Source: Orbilia blumenaviensis (Eukaryota; Ascomycota; Orbiliomycetes; Orbiliales; Orbiliaceae). Taken from it: DNA of 64,000 nt. The position numbers and the translations under genes are program-made. How positions within the stretch are numbered: position 1 is the stretch's first letter; every line of letters starts with the position of its first letter. The notes under the pieces were generated by a model. That model was not told where the DNA came from. It made no database searches and saw only the letters and a program-made list of their open reading frames with translations. Shown here piece by piece: positions 1-10,347 of the stretch. The stretch is taken from the NCBI GenBank assembly GCA_036872755.1, contig JAVHNS010000013.1, positions 682,001-746,000 on the forward strand. Direction: 5' to 3'.

Positions 1-915
1 GGTATGGTTTTCAGGTGGTGATGCGATTGGTAAAGGGGGAGACGGGACCGGCTCTTGCTCCTTTCTTCTCCGTCTCTTAACACAGTTCCTAGAACCGCGA
101 TGTAAAATTAGTAAACCAACTAGATATGCAACGGACAGGAAACACAATATGCAAAAACTTACGCAGCGAGAACTGCTCCAGACATGGCTAATAAGACCGG
201 AATCAGAACAGCGTATGCCCAGCTTGGGAAACCTAATCATATTAAGGACCGCTTGTTTTAGTATGTATTCCCTTAAAAGCTGGAATTTTAGGGTAAATTA
301 CCTGTCGGCGGCAGCTTATCCGAAGGTTGTGAATCGCTCGGGGTCGGAGGGTGGTTACTCGCTGATGGACCTCCAGTTCCTGTTGAGGGGGGCAGTGTCC
401 CAGTTCCTGTTCCGAACTGCGAAGGAGTAGGTGGAGGAAATGAAGACAGAGTGGCGATACTAGGCCCTATCGAACTGGGCTTGGAGTTTTCGGTGAAACC
501 GGGTGACGTTGACGTTGTTGATAATGATGTTGTCAAGCTGGAACTAGCGGCTTCCGACAGGGGCGTTGATTGTAAATCGAGTTCGGGGCTGGTCTGTCGC
601 TTCTGAACGACTCTCCGGGCAATAGTGGAAATCTCCGTCACCGAGACTTTAACTTTGTCATTTCGCGACCGATTTTCTGTACTGGGGGTAGATATAATGG
701 TTAAGAAAGTCTGCCCGTTGCACCCGTTGTCAATTAGCTAATTTTTTTAAAAACTTGTAAATTGTCGAAATGGCTCGGCCATGAAACTTGACGGGCCCAA
801 TCTTGAAATCATAAGACAAACTGGTGACTATGGGCCGGTGAGAGCTTACAGATTGTACAGTCGCCGAAACTAACAGTGTCATCAACATTAGGATGACCCA
901 AATTGTTCTCAACAT
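1..915 (-). CDS. Single-pass membrane protein with Ser/Thr/Pro-rich ectodomain (3'-truncated by window edge)
   Basis: Modelled exons on the minus strand: 915..850, 737..302, 232..163 and 88..1, with reading phase consistent at all three junctions. I chose the ATG at 915 because it opens a textbook signal peptide (MLRTIWVILMLMTLLVSA); an upstream in-frame ATG at 987 would bury it. After a short segment with one Cys (DNGCNGQTF) comes about 110 residues rich in Ser, Thr and Pro, probably O-glycosylated. Exon 3 then encodes a hydrophobic helix (about residues 169-190) and exon 4 a basic stop-transfer cluster (KRRRRKEQE) followed by a Pro-rich cytosolic tail that leaves the window. This is the layout of fungal cell-surface sensor or mucin-like proteins. 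I do not recognise a family. If exon 2 is read through without splicing, the protein would stop at 288 and lack the helix. Confidence 0.55.
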
Positions 916-1779
916 GGGTAGCAAATATGTGTTGAAGATGTTGGACAGTTCCCGATTCGGTACCCAGGCATTGGCTATATTATACATGTATTGTGTTTTC
1001 CAGATTGGTCTTCAACCAAGTAAGATCTGGGGAAAGATCTAGTAAGCAATCAAATTGGTTTTGGGACCTGGAAGGAAGCCTAAATCGGAGTTTATATAAT
1101 ATAGCTTAGAACGACCTTCTGCGATTACCTGGATCTTTTCAGTGGCACCATTCTTTCACATCGTGAATCCGAAGCGCTTCAAGTATGTGCATGTATGTGC
1201 CTTGTTGTCCCGCCTTCCTTGGCCAATTACAGCTGCACTTGCTGTGCCTCCAGCATGCATCTTTTTCATAAATACTTTCTTCCTTACCCAACCTATTTTA
1301 ACGCCAGCCACCACCCATGCTGCAGACGGGACAAACTGTGGGCCCACACTTGTAACACCCTACTTTTGAATCTCTGCAGATATGCATATGGTTGGAGGCT
1401 GAAGACGGGAAAACTGCTGACTGTCTTTCTCTCTCTCTCTCTTGTCCCCTCAACTGGTTCATTGTCGTCTCTGGGCCGAACCAAAGTATGCAGCCAAGAT
1501 CACAAAAATCTGCACAATGGAGGCGAGTAAGCATAAATTAAGGTTCGATTCTCAGAATTCTGATTCTCAGCCTCATACACTTAATCATATGATTTATTAA
1601 GTACACCTCCAAATTGTGGGCCCCCCCAGACCGAGAATTTGATATATATAAATAGAAGAGGTATTTCCATTAGATTTGTAGCTTTGGGATAGTGTGATGT
1701 GGCACTTATTGGAAAGAGGTGATAAGAGTTCGGCAGGGTCTTCCAAATATTCTCGTAGACCTCATGCTTTTCAATATCC
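916..1779. other. Intergenic, divergent promoter region
   Basis: About 860 bp between two divergently transcribed genes. Short ORFs occur on both strands around 1142-1530 but overlap each other in several frames, have no recognisable domain and no splice pattern linking them. A CT-rich stretch (TCTC repeats near 1430-1443) is visible. No gene is called. Confidence 0.5.
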
Positions 1780-3115
1780 ATGGCAGGGAATCCGAGTGTG
1801 ATTAGTTGCTCTGCTCTAACTGAGCGAACCAGCTTCGAAAACTACGTCCTCAGACTAAGAAACTTCACCGATGGGCGCCAAAATCCGGCCCAACTTGACC
1901 TTTGCCGCCCTGAAATATGCAACGCCTTGTGGGGATCAGTTAACGGAGATATCGCAGGCCCAGGAGTAAGTGAATTTTCATATTTCAGATCTTCATAATT
2001 AAAAATATGTCTGACAAATACCGAACCCGAGGTTTTGGGTTCGGTTAAAGTTACCATGGGTAATTAATTTTATCTCTTGCTGACTGAAGCTCACTTATAA
2101 TTAGGTAACAGCAAGTTACATAATCGGTAACTCACTAAGTCTTTTCTCTATAGTCGCTCTCACTGCATACTGGGAAGCCTCGAAATACCTTCGAAGAAGT
2201 CTCCTCAGCCATAGAGCGGAACGCCAAATCGGAAAATGCATCGAATCACTTCATATGTGTATCGTTTGGCTTTGCATATCAACTCAAATAGCGAGCATCA
2301 TCCTCCTTGTAAAGGTCGACTTTGGTCTCGATGCCGCCGGGATGGAATTCCCATCAATGGAAATAACATGGACAGTCTCCACATTGATGTTGCTACCATT
2401 AATACATTTGAGCTTTTTGCCAAGTGCGGTTGGGTACCGAGGTGGCGGATTGGCGTGTGCTGATAGTTTCTCGTCCTATGTAAGCTCTGCAGAGAGCCTT
2501 ACATCGCCAAAATCCGAGATATTCCGCTTCCGGGCATTATCCTTCTGTTGGCTTCTATCGGGTTATCCATTTTTGAGCCGCATGTTGGAGACCTTTACGC
2601 CAAGTAAGATCGGAGATGGGCCTGAGGGTGTAATAACAATGCAGGAGTGGAAAAGGGTTCAACAGCTATGTCTTGAAGGTGTCAATGGAATCAGCCGCAG
2701 GGAGCAAAGCCTATTCACAGGTTTCGGGATTCTGAGTTGGATCTGGGTCACTATCTTCACGCTTGTCGGATTGGTTAGGATATATCTGACCCGTCAAGAC
2801 CCTCAAGAATCAAAGGTTTTGGATGGAGTGACGAAGTCAACATCGATGTCTCCGGCGAATGGGATTCTTTCAATAACCTTTGGGAATTTCATGCGACTCG
2901 TTCTTATCGTTGTAAACCCTTTGCTAGCTGGTGTTGGCATGTGGACCATCTTTAGGCTACAGAGATATCAGGGTGATATATCAGAAAATACGGGAGGCGA
3001 AAGTGATGCTGCAGACTGGAGTTTTGGGCAAATTATGGCTGTTTTGATATACGGACCAGTTTGTTTGGAGTTGTATAATCTTGGGAAGACATATTACAGG
3101 GCGCACTGTGCGTAA
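1780..3115 (+). CDS. Multi-pass membrane protein, unknown function
   Basis: Two exons, 1780..1965 and 2105..3115, joined in phase 0 over a 139-nt intron with a GTAAGT donor, a GCTGAC branch point about 20 nt before the TTAG acceptor; product 398 residues. The first 62 residues are polar and contain Cys (LDLCRPEIC), probably extracytoplasmic. About six hydrophobic segments follow, near residues 68-90, 120-145, 155-180, 240-265, 295-325 and 340-360 by eye, separated by a charged loop of about 60 residues. I find no transporter signature or named domain. The stop lies 85 bp from the stop of the convergent F-box gene. The 72-codon first exon is fixed by the only sensible ATG in frame. Function unknown; a fungal-specific integral membrane protein is the most I can say. 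Confidence 0.65.
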
Positions 3116-3200
3116 AAAGGAGGATATAAAGCCATATATGTACATATCTCACCGTATAATAGGTAATAGCAATTTCACTTCGGTAATGAAAGAAATCATG

Positions 3201-4595
3201 TCAGCAAAGCATATCCCTGTGCTCGCCCGTAATATGATCTAGGATATTCTTTGGTTCGCTCCGCCAACGATCCGTTACACCCCCATTCGTATCCCCACTG
3301 ACGGATCCCTGGAAGTATGCAAAGCAATACGGACATCTCGCGACCGGCTGATCGGGGAGCCAGAGCCCCAATCCAAATGTCATTCTATGCCATTGGTCAA
3401 ACAAGGCCATCAAAAACTCCGGCCACTGAACCCGACTTGCATTCCAAACTATACCGTCTCCCGGACCAAACAGGCTGACTAGAGCCTGTTGGCAATATTT
3501 ATGCCGTGTAACTATTGCCTTTTGTCCCTCGTATTGACCTAGTTGCGTTTGGTAGTCACCCTCGCCAACGATTTTATTTTTGCCCCCTCGACAGCGAGGC
3601 TTTCGATGGAAATAATATCGAAAGTTATTGAATGCAAGACGCGGGTCGTGAGTCTCGGTTATACTGTGATCAGGGTCTTCGACAGGCGGTGTATTCCGGC
3701 CCAATTTTACCCGCCTGATCATCTTATCGTAATCTTTCCATAGTTCTTCGAAATATGATGGGGCGCAGAGAAAGTGAAAGGAAGTGTATTCTCGACGGTA
3801 GATATCGCAAACACCCTTATGGTACTTCCGGTCGTGAAGGTGCCGATGGTTTTCAGAAGGAATGAATGTTGGTTTAAACCTGCTGGCCTGTTCTTGAATT
3901 TCCTTAATTTCCGAGTCTGTAAGAAGACGGAAAGGCTCTGAAGCATCCAGTTTGAAGATGTTTTTCACGTGGTTGTAAAGTTCCTTGCTAACAAGTTCGG
4001 ATCGGCGATTCCAGTAAACATGGCAAATCGAATTAAGAGCAGGGTGGCTGCTAAAAAAATGCTGGAGGACTGGGTCCGTGGCGCGCAGTTCCGCAATCGA
4101 TGTAAGGGCTGTTCCCAGGCATTCTAACGTCAAACTAAGCTCACGCGACTTGTATCCCACAAAGTTTCGAGACATACAAACATAGTGTTTATCAAGGCAC
4201 TTCTCGCAAAACAGGAGAAAGACTAGGGTCCTAAACTGACTCCAATTCTGAATCATCTTCAACGGTTCGCCGGAAACTTCACACCCACAGCATTTCGGGT
4301 CCGGCCAAGAGGACTTTCGTCTTGCGAGTGTTGCATAATTGAAATCTGGGTGGTATTTTATGAACTTGGTGGCTTTACCAAGTTCAAAGCGGCCGACGAT
4401 TTCGTACCAGAGGAAATTATTAGACGGGCCGATTGTGTCGTACAAGTACCGGTTGATGGTGCAAAGATTCCAGGAGTATTCAAAATTTGCCTTGCCGACA
4501 TAGATCGAGATATCTTCAAGAAGTTCAAGGGGAAGCGAAGTTATGTTCGTCTTGGCCTTGGGCGGATCCAAGTCCAACAGCTGAAAGGTCTCCAT
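3201..4595 (-). CDS. F-box protein with C-terminal zinc-binding-like Cys/His cluster
   Basis: Single exon, 464 residues, starting at the ATG at 4595. Residues about 18-60 resemble an F-box (ITSLPLELLEDISIYV, then a Trp/Leu-rich helix), which would dock to Skp1 in an SCF ubiquitin ligase. Two Cys clusters follow: CCGCE at about 102 paired with CEKCLDKHYVC about 30 residues later, and near the C-terminus RCPYC with a distal HITGEH, so both may bind zinc. Many fungal F-box proteins have this arrangement and unknown substrates. The F-box assignment is by pattern, the zinc binding is inference. The gene is not obviously related to the two other F-box genes in the window (13330-14463 and 23140-24087), which share a different C-terminal module. 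Confidence 0.7.
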   Translation of the reverse strand: METFQLLDLDPPKAKTNITSLPLELLEDISIYVGKANFEYSWNLCTINRYLYDTIGPSNNFLWYEIVGRFELGKATKFIKYHPDFNYATLARRKSSWPDPKCCGCEVSGEPLKMIQNWSQFRTLVFLLFCEKCLDKHYVCMSRNFVGYKSRELSLTLECLGTALTSIAELRATDPVLQHFFSSHPALNSICHVYWNRRSELVSKELYNHVKNIFKLDASEPFRLLTDSEIKEIQEQASRFKPTFIPSENHRHLHDRKYHKGVCDIYRREYTSFHFLCAPSYFEELWKDYDKMIRRVKLGRNTPPVEDPDHSITETHDPRLAFNNFRYYFHRKPRCRGGKNKIVGEGDYQTQLGQYEGQKAIVTRHKYCQQALVSLFGPGDGIVWNASRVQWPEFLMALFDQWHRMTFGLGLWLPDQPVARCPYCFAYFQGSVSGDTNGGVTDRWRSEPKNILDHITGEHRDMLC

Positions 4596-5711
4596 TGTAA
4601 CTGTCCGCTAGACTTCCTTTCGCGCAGTCCGGTACACAGAAGGTGAAAAGACTTAATTTATATATTGAATACGCGGCCGGGCACAATTGGGACAATGGAA
4701 ACTTTAACCATGGATTGGTTTATATTTCCCAACAAGTTCTAAGTTTCATCCGATATAGAATATCCTTGTTTCTGGTTTAGGCGTTATGCATTGTACCTGG
4801 GAGTATAACTGGCCTGCAGGCCGCCGATACGGTGCCCGTTGCAGCCGTCGGCCGTCGGCTGGAAACGTAATTTGGCTCTTTTATCTTTTGTGTTGCCGTA
4901 AAAATACCACGTCGGGGGCCGACTTGTCAACACAGTGCAGTGGATCAAATATCGAAATTTAGGATACAAGGATTGGCTTTTTAAATTGATGGGCAAATAA
5001 AAACTACCAGATATAGAGTATCACGTTGAATTTGGTATTGTGCGCTGACAGATTGCAATATTGGTGACGTAGAAAGTGTGGTATATTTTTGTTCAGAGGT
5101 CACCTCTTCAATTTCAGCTGGGACAAGGAGAGAATAAGAGGGAACTCGAGATTGCTGGTGACACGATCAATCGAATAGTACTGTACCTACCTCAACAGAT
5201 GGTTGAGGGCCTATTATATACCTTCTTTTTCTTTTTGGATCGAGGAAAGGGTGCACGCTGCTGCGTCACTAGACGTGTCCTACATTCCTTTTTTCCCGCG
5301 AATTAGATGTTTTCTCCCTTGTAGTTCGCCTGTTAACAGGTACAAAGGTAGATTATTATTTGTAAGAGGGCCAGTCTGGCTATTGTATTTACGGGGCACT
5401 GTATGGTGCTTTCATGATTCGTTGTTCATATATGGGCGCCGACCTCAACTCAGACGGGATTCGTAGATCATCATGTCAGCGACGAACGACATTAATTGTC
5501 ACCTTCTAAAATACGCGGATGTCGTATCACGCTATACTTTAAGATCCTAAAATCGAATTGCATGGGCGCCTATTCCCTTGGTATTAAAAGAACAAAGACT
5601 ATATGCCGAAGAAGAGCGAAGAGACTTCTAAGATCGCCTGAAAGGACCAACCGAGTAATTATAATAATACACATCCTCAAAGGGATTGGGGCAAAATGCT
5701 TAGAAATACGC
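4596..5711. other. Intergenic
   Basis: About 1.1 kb between the 5' end of an F-box gene and the 3' end of leo1. It contains a GC-rich patch near 4815-4860 with repeated GCCGTCGG words inside otherwise AT-rich DNA. The ORFs here are short, overlapping and without domains. No gene is supported. Confidence 0.5.
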
Positions 5712-7430
5712 CTACTCGTCGTCATCGCTATCATCCATGATAATTCTTCTTTTCTTCCTTTCGGGAGCTCTTGATAGCTCACCATCACCATCCTCGTCGT
5801 CGCCTGCCTCTGAAGCGGGCCTTGCCTTGGTTTTAGGTGACTTGGCCCTTTGAGGTTCGTCCTCGTCATCGGTAAACTCGGCTTCTGGTTCTTCGTCCTC
5901 GTCATCTTCCTCTTCTTCTCGATGCCTTCTCTTGTCCTTCTTCTTTTTCTTTCCCTTCTTCTTATCTTTTTTCCGACTGCTCTGATACTCTTCCTCTTCT
6001 TCTGATTCACTGACTTCTTCTTCCTCGTCAGTGTCCGGATCTTGCTCAATGAATCCGTCGTCGTCGTCATCGTAGTAGTCGTCTTTGTCTCTGCGCGAGT
6101 AGCCGCCACTCTTCTTCTTCTGATAGGATCTCCCATCATCATCTTCCTCTTCCAGGTCGTCCATACCGAGGCCTCCAGGACCCCTTCTAGGCTTCCTAGG
6201 CCCTCCGACGCCTGCTTCCGCCTCCTTAATCTTTCGTGCTTCAATTCTCTTCCTATTCCTCTCAACTTCCCTCTCTAGTGCCTCGGCATCACGCCTTGCC
6301 TTTTCTGGATCCTCTATCTTATAGGATAGCTCGACCTGCTTCATTCCGTCGTCTGTCCTTCGTTTCTGCGAAGCCTGGTAACGTGCGGCAACCATCTGCT
6401 TGATATCGTCGGTAATCAGATTGTTGCTGGCTGAAACAACGCCCATTGTCTGTGTGGCATGGGCGAAGAAACGGACCAATCTCGAGTTTGCGAGTGGCTC
6501 TGCCAAGAATGTGAAGCTGTCGTGTGCAGGGTTATACTCCCTATCTTGGGGAGGAATCAAGGGATTTGTAGGTAGATCGTATAGACCTTCTCTCGAACTG
6601 CCGATTTGCAATGAGAAGGTACCATCCGACCATTGTATTATCCTGCTATTGGATTCAAGCTTCGAAGAATCGTAAGGACTATGACGCCATCGAATGGCCG
6701 TCGTAGCGAAAGTATAAGGCGTAATGGCGGCATCTGGGGGAAGTTTTGGTGCTTGGAAGGTTTCCGGCTTGAAGACTTGAGGGGCCAATGAGATGAATTG
6801 TGGGATCTTGAGGAGGTAAACCTCATCGTCAGTTGACTGGGGGAGCTTGTGTAGACCAATGTCGACTTCGTATGATGTCTCGTCGCGTTCCTCTTCCATA
6901 AAGTTCTCGTAATGGTCGTCTTTACGGCGTCGACGCGACTCGTTGCCCGAATCGTCGCCTGAATCCAATTCTGAATCGTCCAGCGTTGGGCCCCTGCACT
7001 TGTCGTTAGTAATTATCTTAGGTTTCGTGCGGAATAAAGGGTTGGTATACTTTTTGGCAGGTCCAGTGTCGTCCATATCCATATCACTCCCATCGCCAAA
7101 TAAGTCCGCATCCAATTCAGACGCATCATCCTTCAGATCCTCTTCGTCACCGCTGTCCTTATGTGAGGCCTGCCGTCGCGAACGGGATTTAGGAACAGGT
7201 TCGTCTTCATCGTCGTCGAACATATTCCCGAGGTCGTCTTCTGCAGCTTTAGGAGCGGGAGATATAGATCGGGCATCGTCATCGTCATCGTCGTCTGATG
7301 CTGCCGGACGCCTACGGGGTGGTGGAGGGTCCGACATATCTAGAGATTCCGGACAAGGGTACTTAGTTAGCCAGAGGTTTGATTGGAGAACTGAAGATAA
7401 AGTACGCGTACCTGAGAGTGGCGAAGACAT
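5712..7430 (-). CDS. leo1: RNA polymerase-associated protein Leo1 (Paf1 complex)
   Basis: Leo1 is a subunit of the nuclear Paf1 complex, which travels with RNA polymerase II and supports histone modification and elongation. Two exons: 7430..7412 (only six codons plus one base) and 7339..5712, over a 72-nt intron with GTACGC donor, CTAAC branch and CTAG acceptor; 548 residues. Residues 1-165 are strongly acidic (Asp/Glu/Ser runs). The Leo1 core lies at about 165-330, with recognisable features: SYEVDIG, a LLKIPQFIS beta-strand, TAIRWR, IIQWSDGTFSLQIG, and a final strand with RLVRFFAH. The C-terminal 200 residues alternate Lys/Arg-rich and Asp/Glu-rich blocks, usual for the family, and end in DDSDDDE. 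An in-frame ATG at 7337 gives an alternative start that omits exon 1. The gene is divergent from mob2. Confidence 0.93.
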   Translation of the reverse strand: MSSPLSGTRTLSSVLQSNLWLTKYPCPESLDMSDPPPPRRRPAASDDDDDDDARSISPAPKAAEDDLGNMFDDDEDEPVPKSRSRRQASHKDSGDEEDLKDDASELDADLFGDGSDMDMDDTGPAKKYTNPLFRTKPKIITNDKCRGPTLDDSELDSGDDSGNESRRRRKDDHYENFMEEERDETSYEVDIGLHKLPQSTDDEVYLLKIPQFISLAPQVFKPETFQAPKLPPDAAITPYTFATTAIRWRHSPYDSSKLESNSRIIQWSDGTFSLQIGSSREGLYDLPTNPLIPPQDREYNPAHDSFTFLAEPLANSRLVRFFAHATQTMGVVSASNNLITDDIKQMVAARYQASQKRRTDDGMKQVELSYKIEDPEKARRDAEALEREVERNRKRIEARKIKEAEAGVGGPRKPRRGPGGLGMDDLEEEDDDGRSYQKKKSGGYSRRDKDDYYDDDDDGFIEQDPDTDEEEEVSESEEEEEYQSSRKKDKKKGKKKKKDKRRHREEEEDDEDEEPEAEFTDDEDEPQRAKSPKTKARPASEAGDDEDGDGELSRAPERKKRRIIMDDSDDDE

Positions 7431-8485
7431 TGTGGCCGTGGGGATAGTGCTGGAGGGACCAGCGGAAGGAAAATAATGTCGTAAGATGGAGTAATTTCAG
7501 AGGTGTCGAGATGGTGTTCCTGTCGAGGTTGGAAGTTCGAGACGTTTGGCGACAGAATGCCAAGACCAATTCCGCAACGCAGCAGGCAGTTGAGAGATCG
7601 CGGTTAAACACATTACTAGCACTGTCGAGCGGAGGCAAGAAAGGGGCCAGTCTTAGTTCACCAGGAACAAACCAAGTCTGCTATCACCAACAGTTATCTC
7701 TTGTCATTCTAGCAGTCCAACGGTTGCAATCTTCAGCATTCATTCTCGTCTCGGTATCGATTTGGGCGCCTTCTTGAGTTGAGAGTCAGTTCTACGGTCA
7801 CAAATATATAGCGACTATCTTCAACTTCAAGATCCGGAGCTTTGAATCCTCCTCCTCTCCCTTCGTAGCTTCGTCGTATCACAGAGGTTAGTTATTCCAA
7901 GCTGCCATAGTACATAACATGCATGCTACCCTGCTGTGTAGCGGTAACAGTATTAGCTGCAGCATTATTATATTCCTCTGGGCTTTATTGTAGTAGTGGT
8001 AGAAAATCCAGTAGCTAATGGGTACCAAGTAGCTTGAAAGCAGAGCAAAGAAAGTTGTTACAGGTGCTCAGCCAATACCAATTGGGGGAGAGCCTGCAGC
8101 CAGTGCACCCTGCCATTCACACGTCCGCACTAAAGCTACCGTCGACGTTGACCATCCCTCCAACTAAAACTCAACCATCTACATCAACCTCTCACATCGT
8201 CCATCATCGCATCATCGCGTTGCCACGCTGTGCCATCATCAAATCACCCCGACCTTTTCTTTTATCATCTCCCTCCCAGTTACCGGTCGAACCGACTAGC
8301 AAGCATAACGAGCTTCTTTGGGTAGGCATTCCTGATCAATCCGTCTGATACCCTCTCCTGGCGGCTTCTTGAATCTTGGACTCTGGACTCTGGACTCTGG
8401 ACTTCTCGACCTCTCCTAGCCGGCTGGATATATCGATACCTATAGCATTTGGATTCTGGAGCTTGCATCCTCTTAAACCTTCACG
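7431..8485. other. Divergent promoter region leo1 / mob2
   Basis: About 1.05 kb separating the start codons of leo1 (minus) and mob2 (plus). CT-rich and TCATC-rich tracts around 8140-8290 and the heptamer repeat at 8377-8402 suggest the mob2 5' leader. The ORFs here show no domain or codon pattern that supports a gene. Confidence 0.5.
8377..8402 (+). repeat. Heptanucleotide tandem repeat (TGGACTC, about 3.7 copies)
   Basis: Three perfect copies of TGGACTC followed by a partial fourth, about 85 bp upstream of the mob2 start codon, probably in the 5' leader. Confidence 0.85.
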
Positions 8486-9975
8486 ATGAGCTTCCTCAAC
8501 AGCATTGGGTATGTCTGCTGCGAGCTCGCAGTCAGTTGGTTCCTCTCCACTGGCCTAGTATCTGGATACCTTTCGCATGTAGGGGTTTGACTTCTCAAGG
8601 GTATCCCGAAACTAGGTCAAATTCACTATTTTCAGAGTCTTGAAAGCTTTAAGCACCCTCCTAACTTCTTCTTCACCCCCTTAACTGCATTGATATTTCT
8701 TGTCTCTTGATCATTCTTGCCTTCATAACTTTGCTCAAGAGTTGCCCATCTTGTCATCCTGCCCATCATGGATCAAGCTGATCTTGAAGTTGATGATTCT
8801 CATCTTTCCTTTTTGCAGAAACTCATTCGTATTATGTTTGTGCTATTTTCTATTTCTCTTGAGCTTTTCATTATCCTTCTTGTTCTCCCCGTCATTATTA
8901 TTAATTTGATTCAATTTCTTACCTTTCTTTTTGATGACAGTCGTAAGTTTAATCCGGATGGGAAACGCAAAGGAAGCAAGGCTCCGCCCTTGCCAAACAT
9001 GCCTGGGTCTGGTGGGTCCTTCGGTGGTGCAGGTGGAAACGGAACCCCAAGTTCTAGCACAAGCTCTGTTGTTCATCGGCCGGTCACTCAAGGAGTTGCT
9101 CGTCCGTTGTTCATCTGCAAACCGTATGTCAACTCGCATCTCCTCAAGGGTAACTTCAAGACCATTGTAGTCTTGCCAAAACATGTCGACCAAGGTGAAT
9201 GGATCGCCCTCAACAGTAAGTTATCCGCCCACCCACCCACAGAGCACTAGTTGGGTGTATGTTAAATACGTATCTTCTGCCAGCCTTTGAGTTCTATGAA
9301 TACATCAAACTCTTCTACAATACGTCGCTCGAGTTTTGTGTCCATTGCAAGACCATGTCGGCGGGACCAGGGTAAGTCATGTTCGTTCTTGGGTTCTCCC
9401 CTCGGGCGCTTGGTATTAATGGTCATTAGTACCGATTACTACTGGTTGGGTACTGATCGTCAGCCCCGCCCGTTACCCGCCGCTACCTACATCGAATACG
9501 TTTTGACCTGGATCAACAACCGACTCACGGATGAGACTGTCTTCCCGACTCGTCCACCCAACTCTCTCAACCCTGGTGGCCAAACCCAGATCATTGGGGC
9601 CCCACATACTGCCCAGGGCGGTCAGACTTGGATCGGCAAGGAGGCTGGTTTCCCACCAACCTTCTTTCCCAGTTGCCAAGCCATATTCAAGCAGATGTTC
9701 CGCGTCTTCGCTCACATCTACCATACTCACTTCGTTAATATCGTCCATTTGAGTATGGAAGCCCACTTGAACTCATTCTTCGCACACTTCATCATGTTCT
9801 CGAGGGTAAGCTCCCACACCTCCCATACCTAGTTCCCCTGTAGAGGAATCATACTCATGCACATTTGTAGGAGTTTTCGCTTCTTGATCCACGTGACCTT
9901 GAACCCCTCAAGCCATTGATTGATGCCTTTGACGAGAAGGGTATGTCCCAGGGCATCAAGAACGCTCCAGCTTAG
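8486..9975 (+). CDS. mob2: MOB kinase activator Mob2
   Basis: Mob2 binds and activates NDR/LATS-type kinases (Cbk1/COT-1/Orb6) that control polar growth and septation. Five exons: 8486..8508, 8941..9215, 9284..9371, 9430..9805, 9871..9975; phase is consistent throughout and gives 288 residues. Exon 1 encodes only MSFLNSI plus two bases and is followed by an unusually long 432-nt intron. The Mob fold starts at about residue 62 (RPLFICKPYVNSHLLKG), continues through LPKHVDQGEWIALN, a Cys pair in CVHCKTMSAGPGTDYYWLG, TWINNRL, and the HIYHTHF histidines; Cys2-His2 zinc binding is expected. An extended Gly/Pro loop follows VFPTR. The end (REFSLLD, then LKPLIDAF) matches the normal Mob2 terminus. 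Past the TAG the same frame stays open for 123 codons (see 9976-10347). Divergent from leo1. Confidence 0.93.
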
Positions 9976-10347
9976 GTTGCTGAGCGCTTTCCTGATCGCC
10001 GGCGACGTCGCTCTAAGCATCATGGCCCTGAGCATCACAAATCCGAGCACCAAGGGTCCTCTACCCAACGTTCTTCTGTTCGTGATGCTCCTGGTCATGG
10101 CGACCGTTCCGGTCACGATTCTTCTGCTCGTCCTAATCCTCCCGCTGGCCATGTTTCTTTTGAGCATCGTAACTCTGGGCGTCCTAACCCTCAGAATCGT
10201 GGCTCTGATCGCCGTGCTGCTGAGCAACGTGTCACTGGACACCGTCAGCATCATGGCAATGCTCCCCAAAGCCACACGCCTTACCAAAACGCTGCCAATT
10301 TCTCGAGGGTACCTCCTTCTCAACCAAACGTCAATAGGCGGCGCTGA
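9976..10347 (+). other. In-frame open extension downstream of the mob2 stop codon
   Basis: Directly after the mob2 TAG (9973-9975) the same reading frame is open for 123 codons to a TGA at 10345-10347. The hypothetical peptide is rich in His, Arg, Ser, Pro, Asn and Gly and the codons favour C/T third positions (CGT, GCT, TCT, CAT, CCT), similar to the coding exons. Open frames also occur on the other strand here because stops are scarce. It could be a readthrough extension, an exon reached by skipping the stop (for example from the GTATGT at 9942), a decayed C-terminus, or chance. Confidence 0.4.

Noticed and set aside
2127..2153. 27-nt sequence with GTAACT donor, CTAAG branch and CTATAG end inside the multi-pass membrane protein gene
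   Set aside because: Far below the working size of fungal introns; it is a multiple of three and reads in frame as a hydrophobic segment, so it is kept as exon.
5570..6265. 231-codon antisense-frame ORF overlapping leo1
   Set aside because: Arg/Lys/Thr-rich shadow of the acidic Leo1 C-terminus in another frame on the same strand; no domain.
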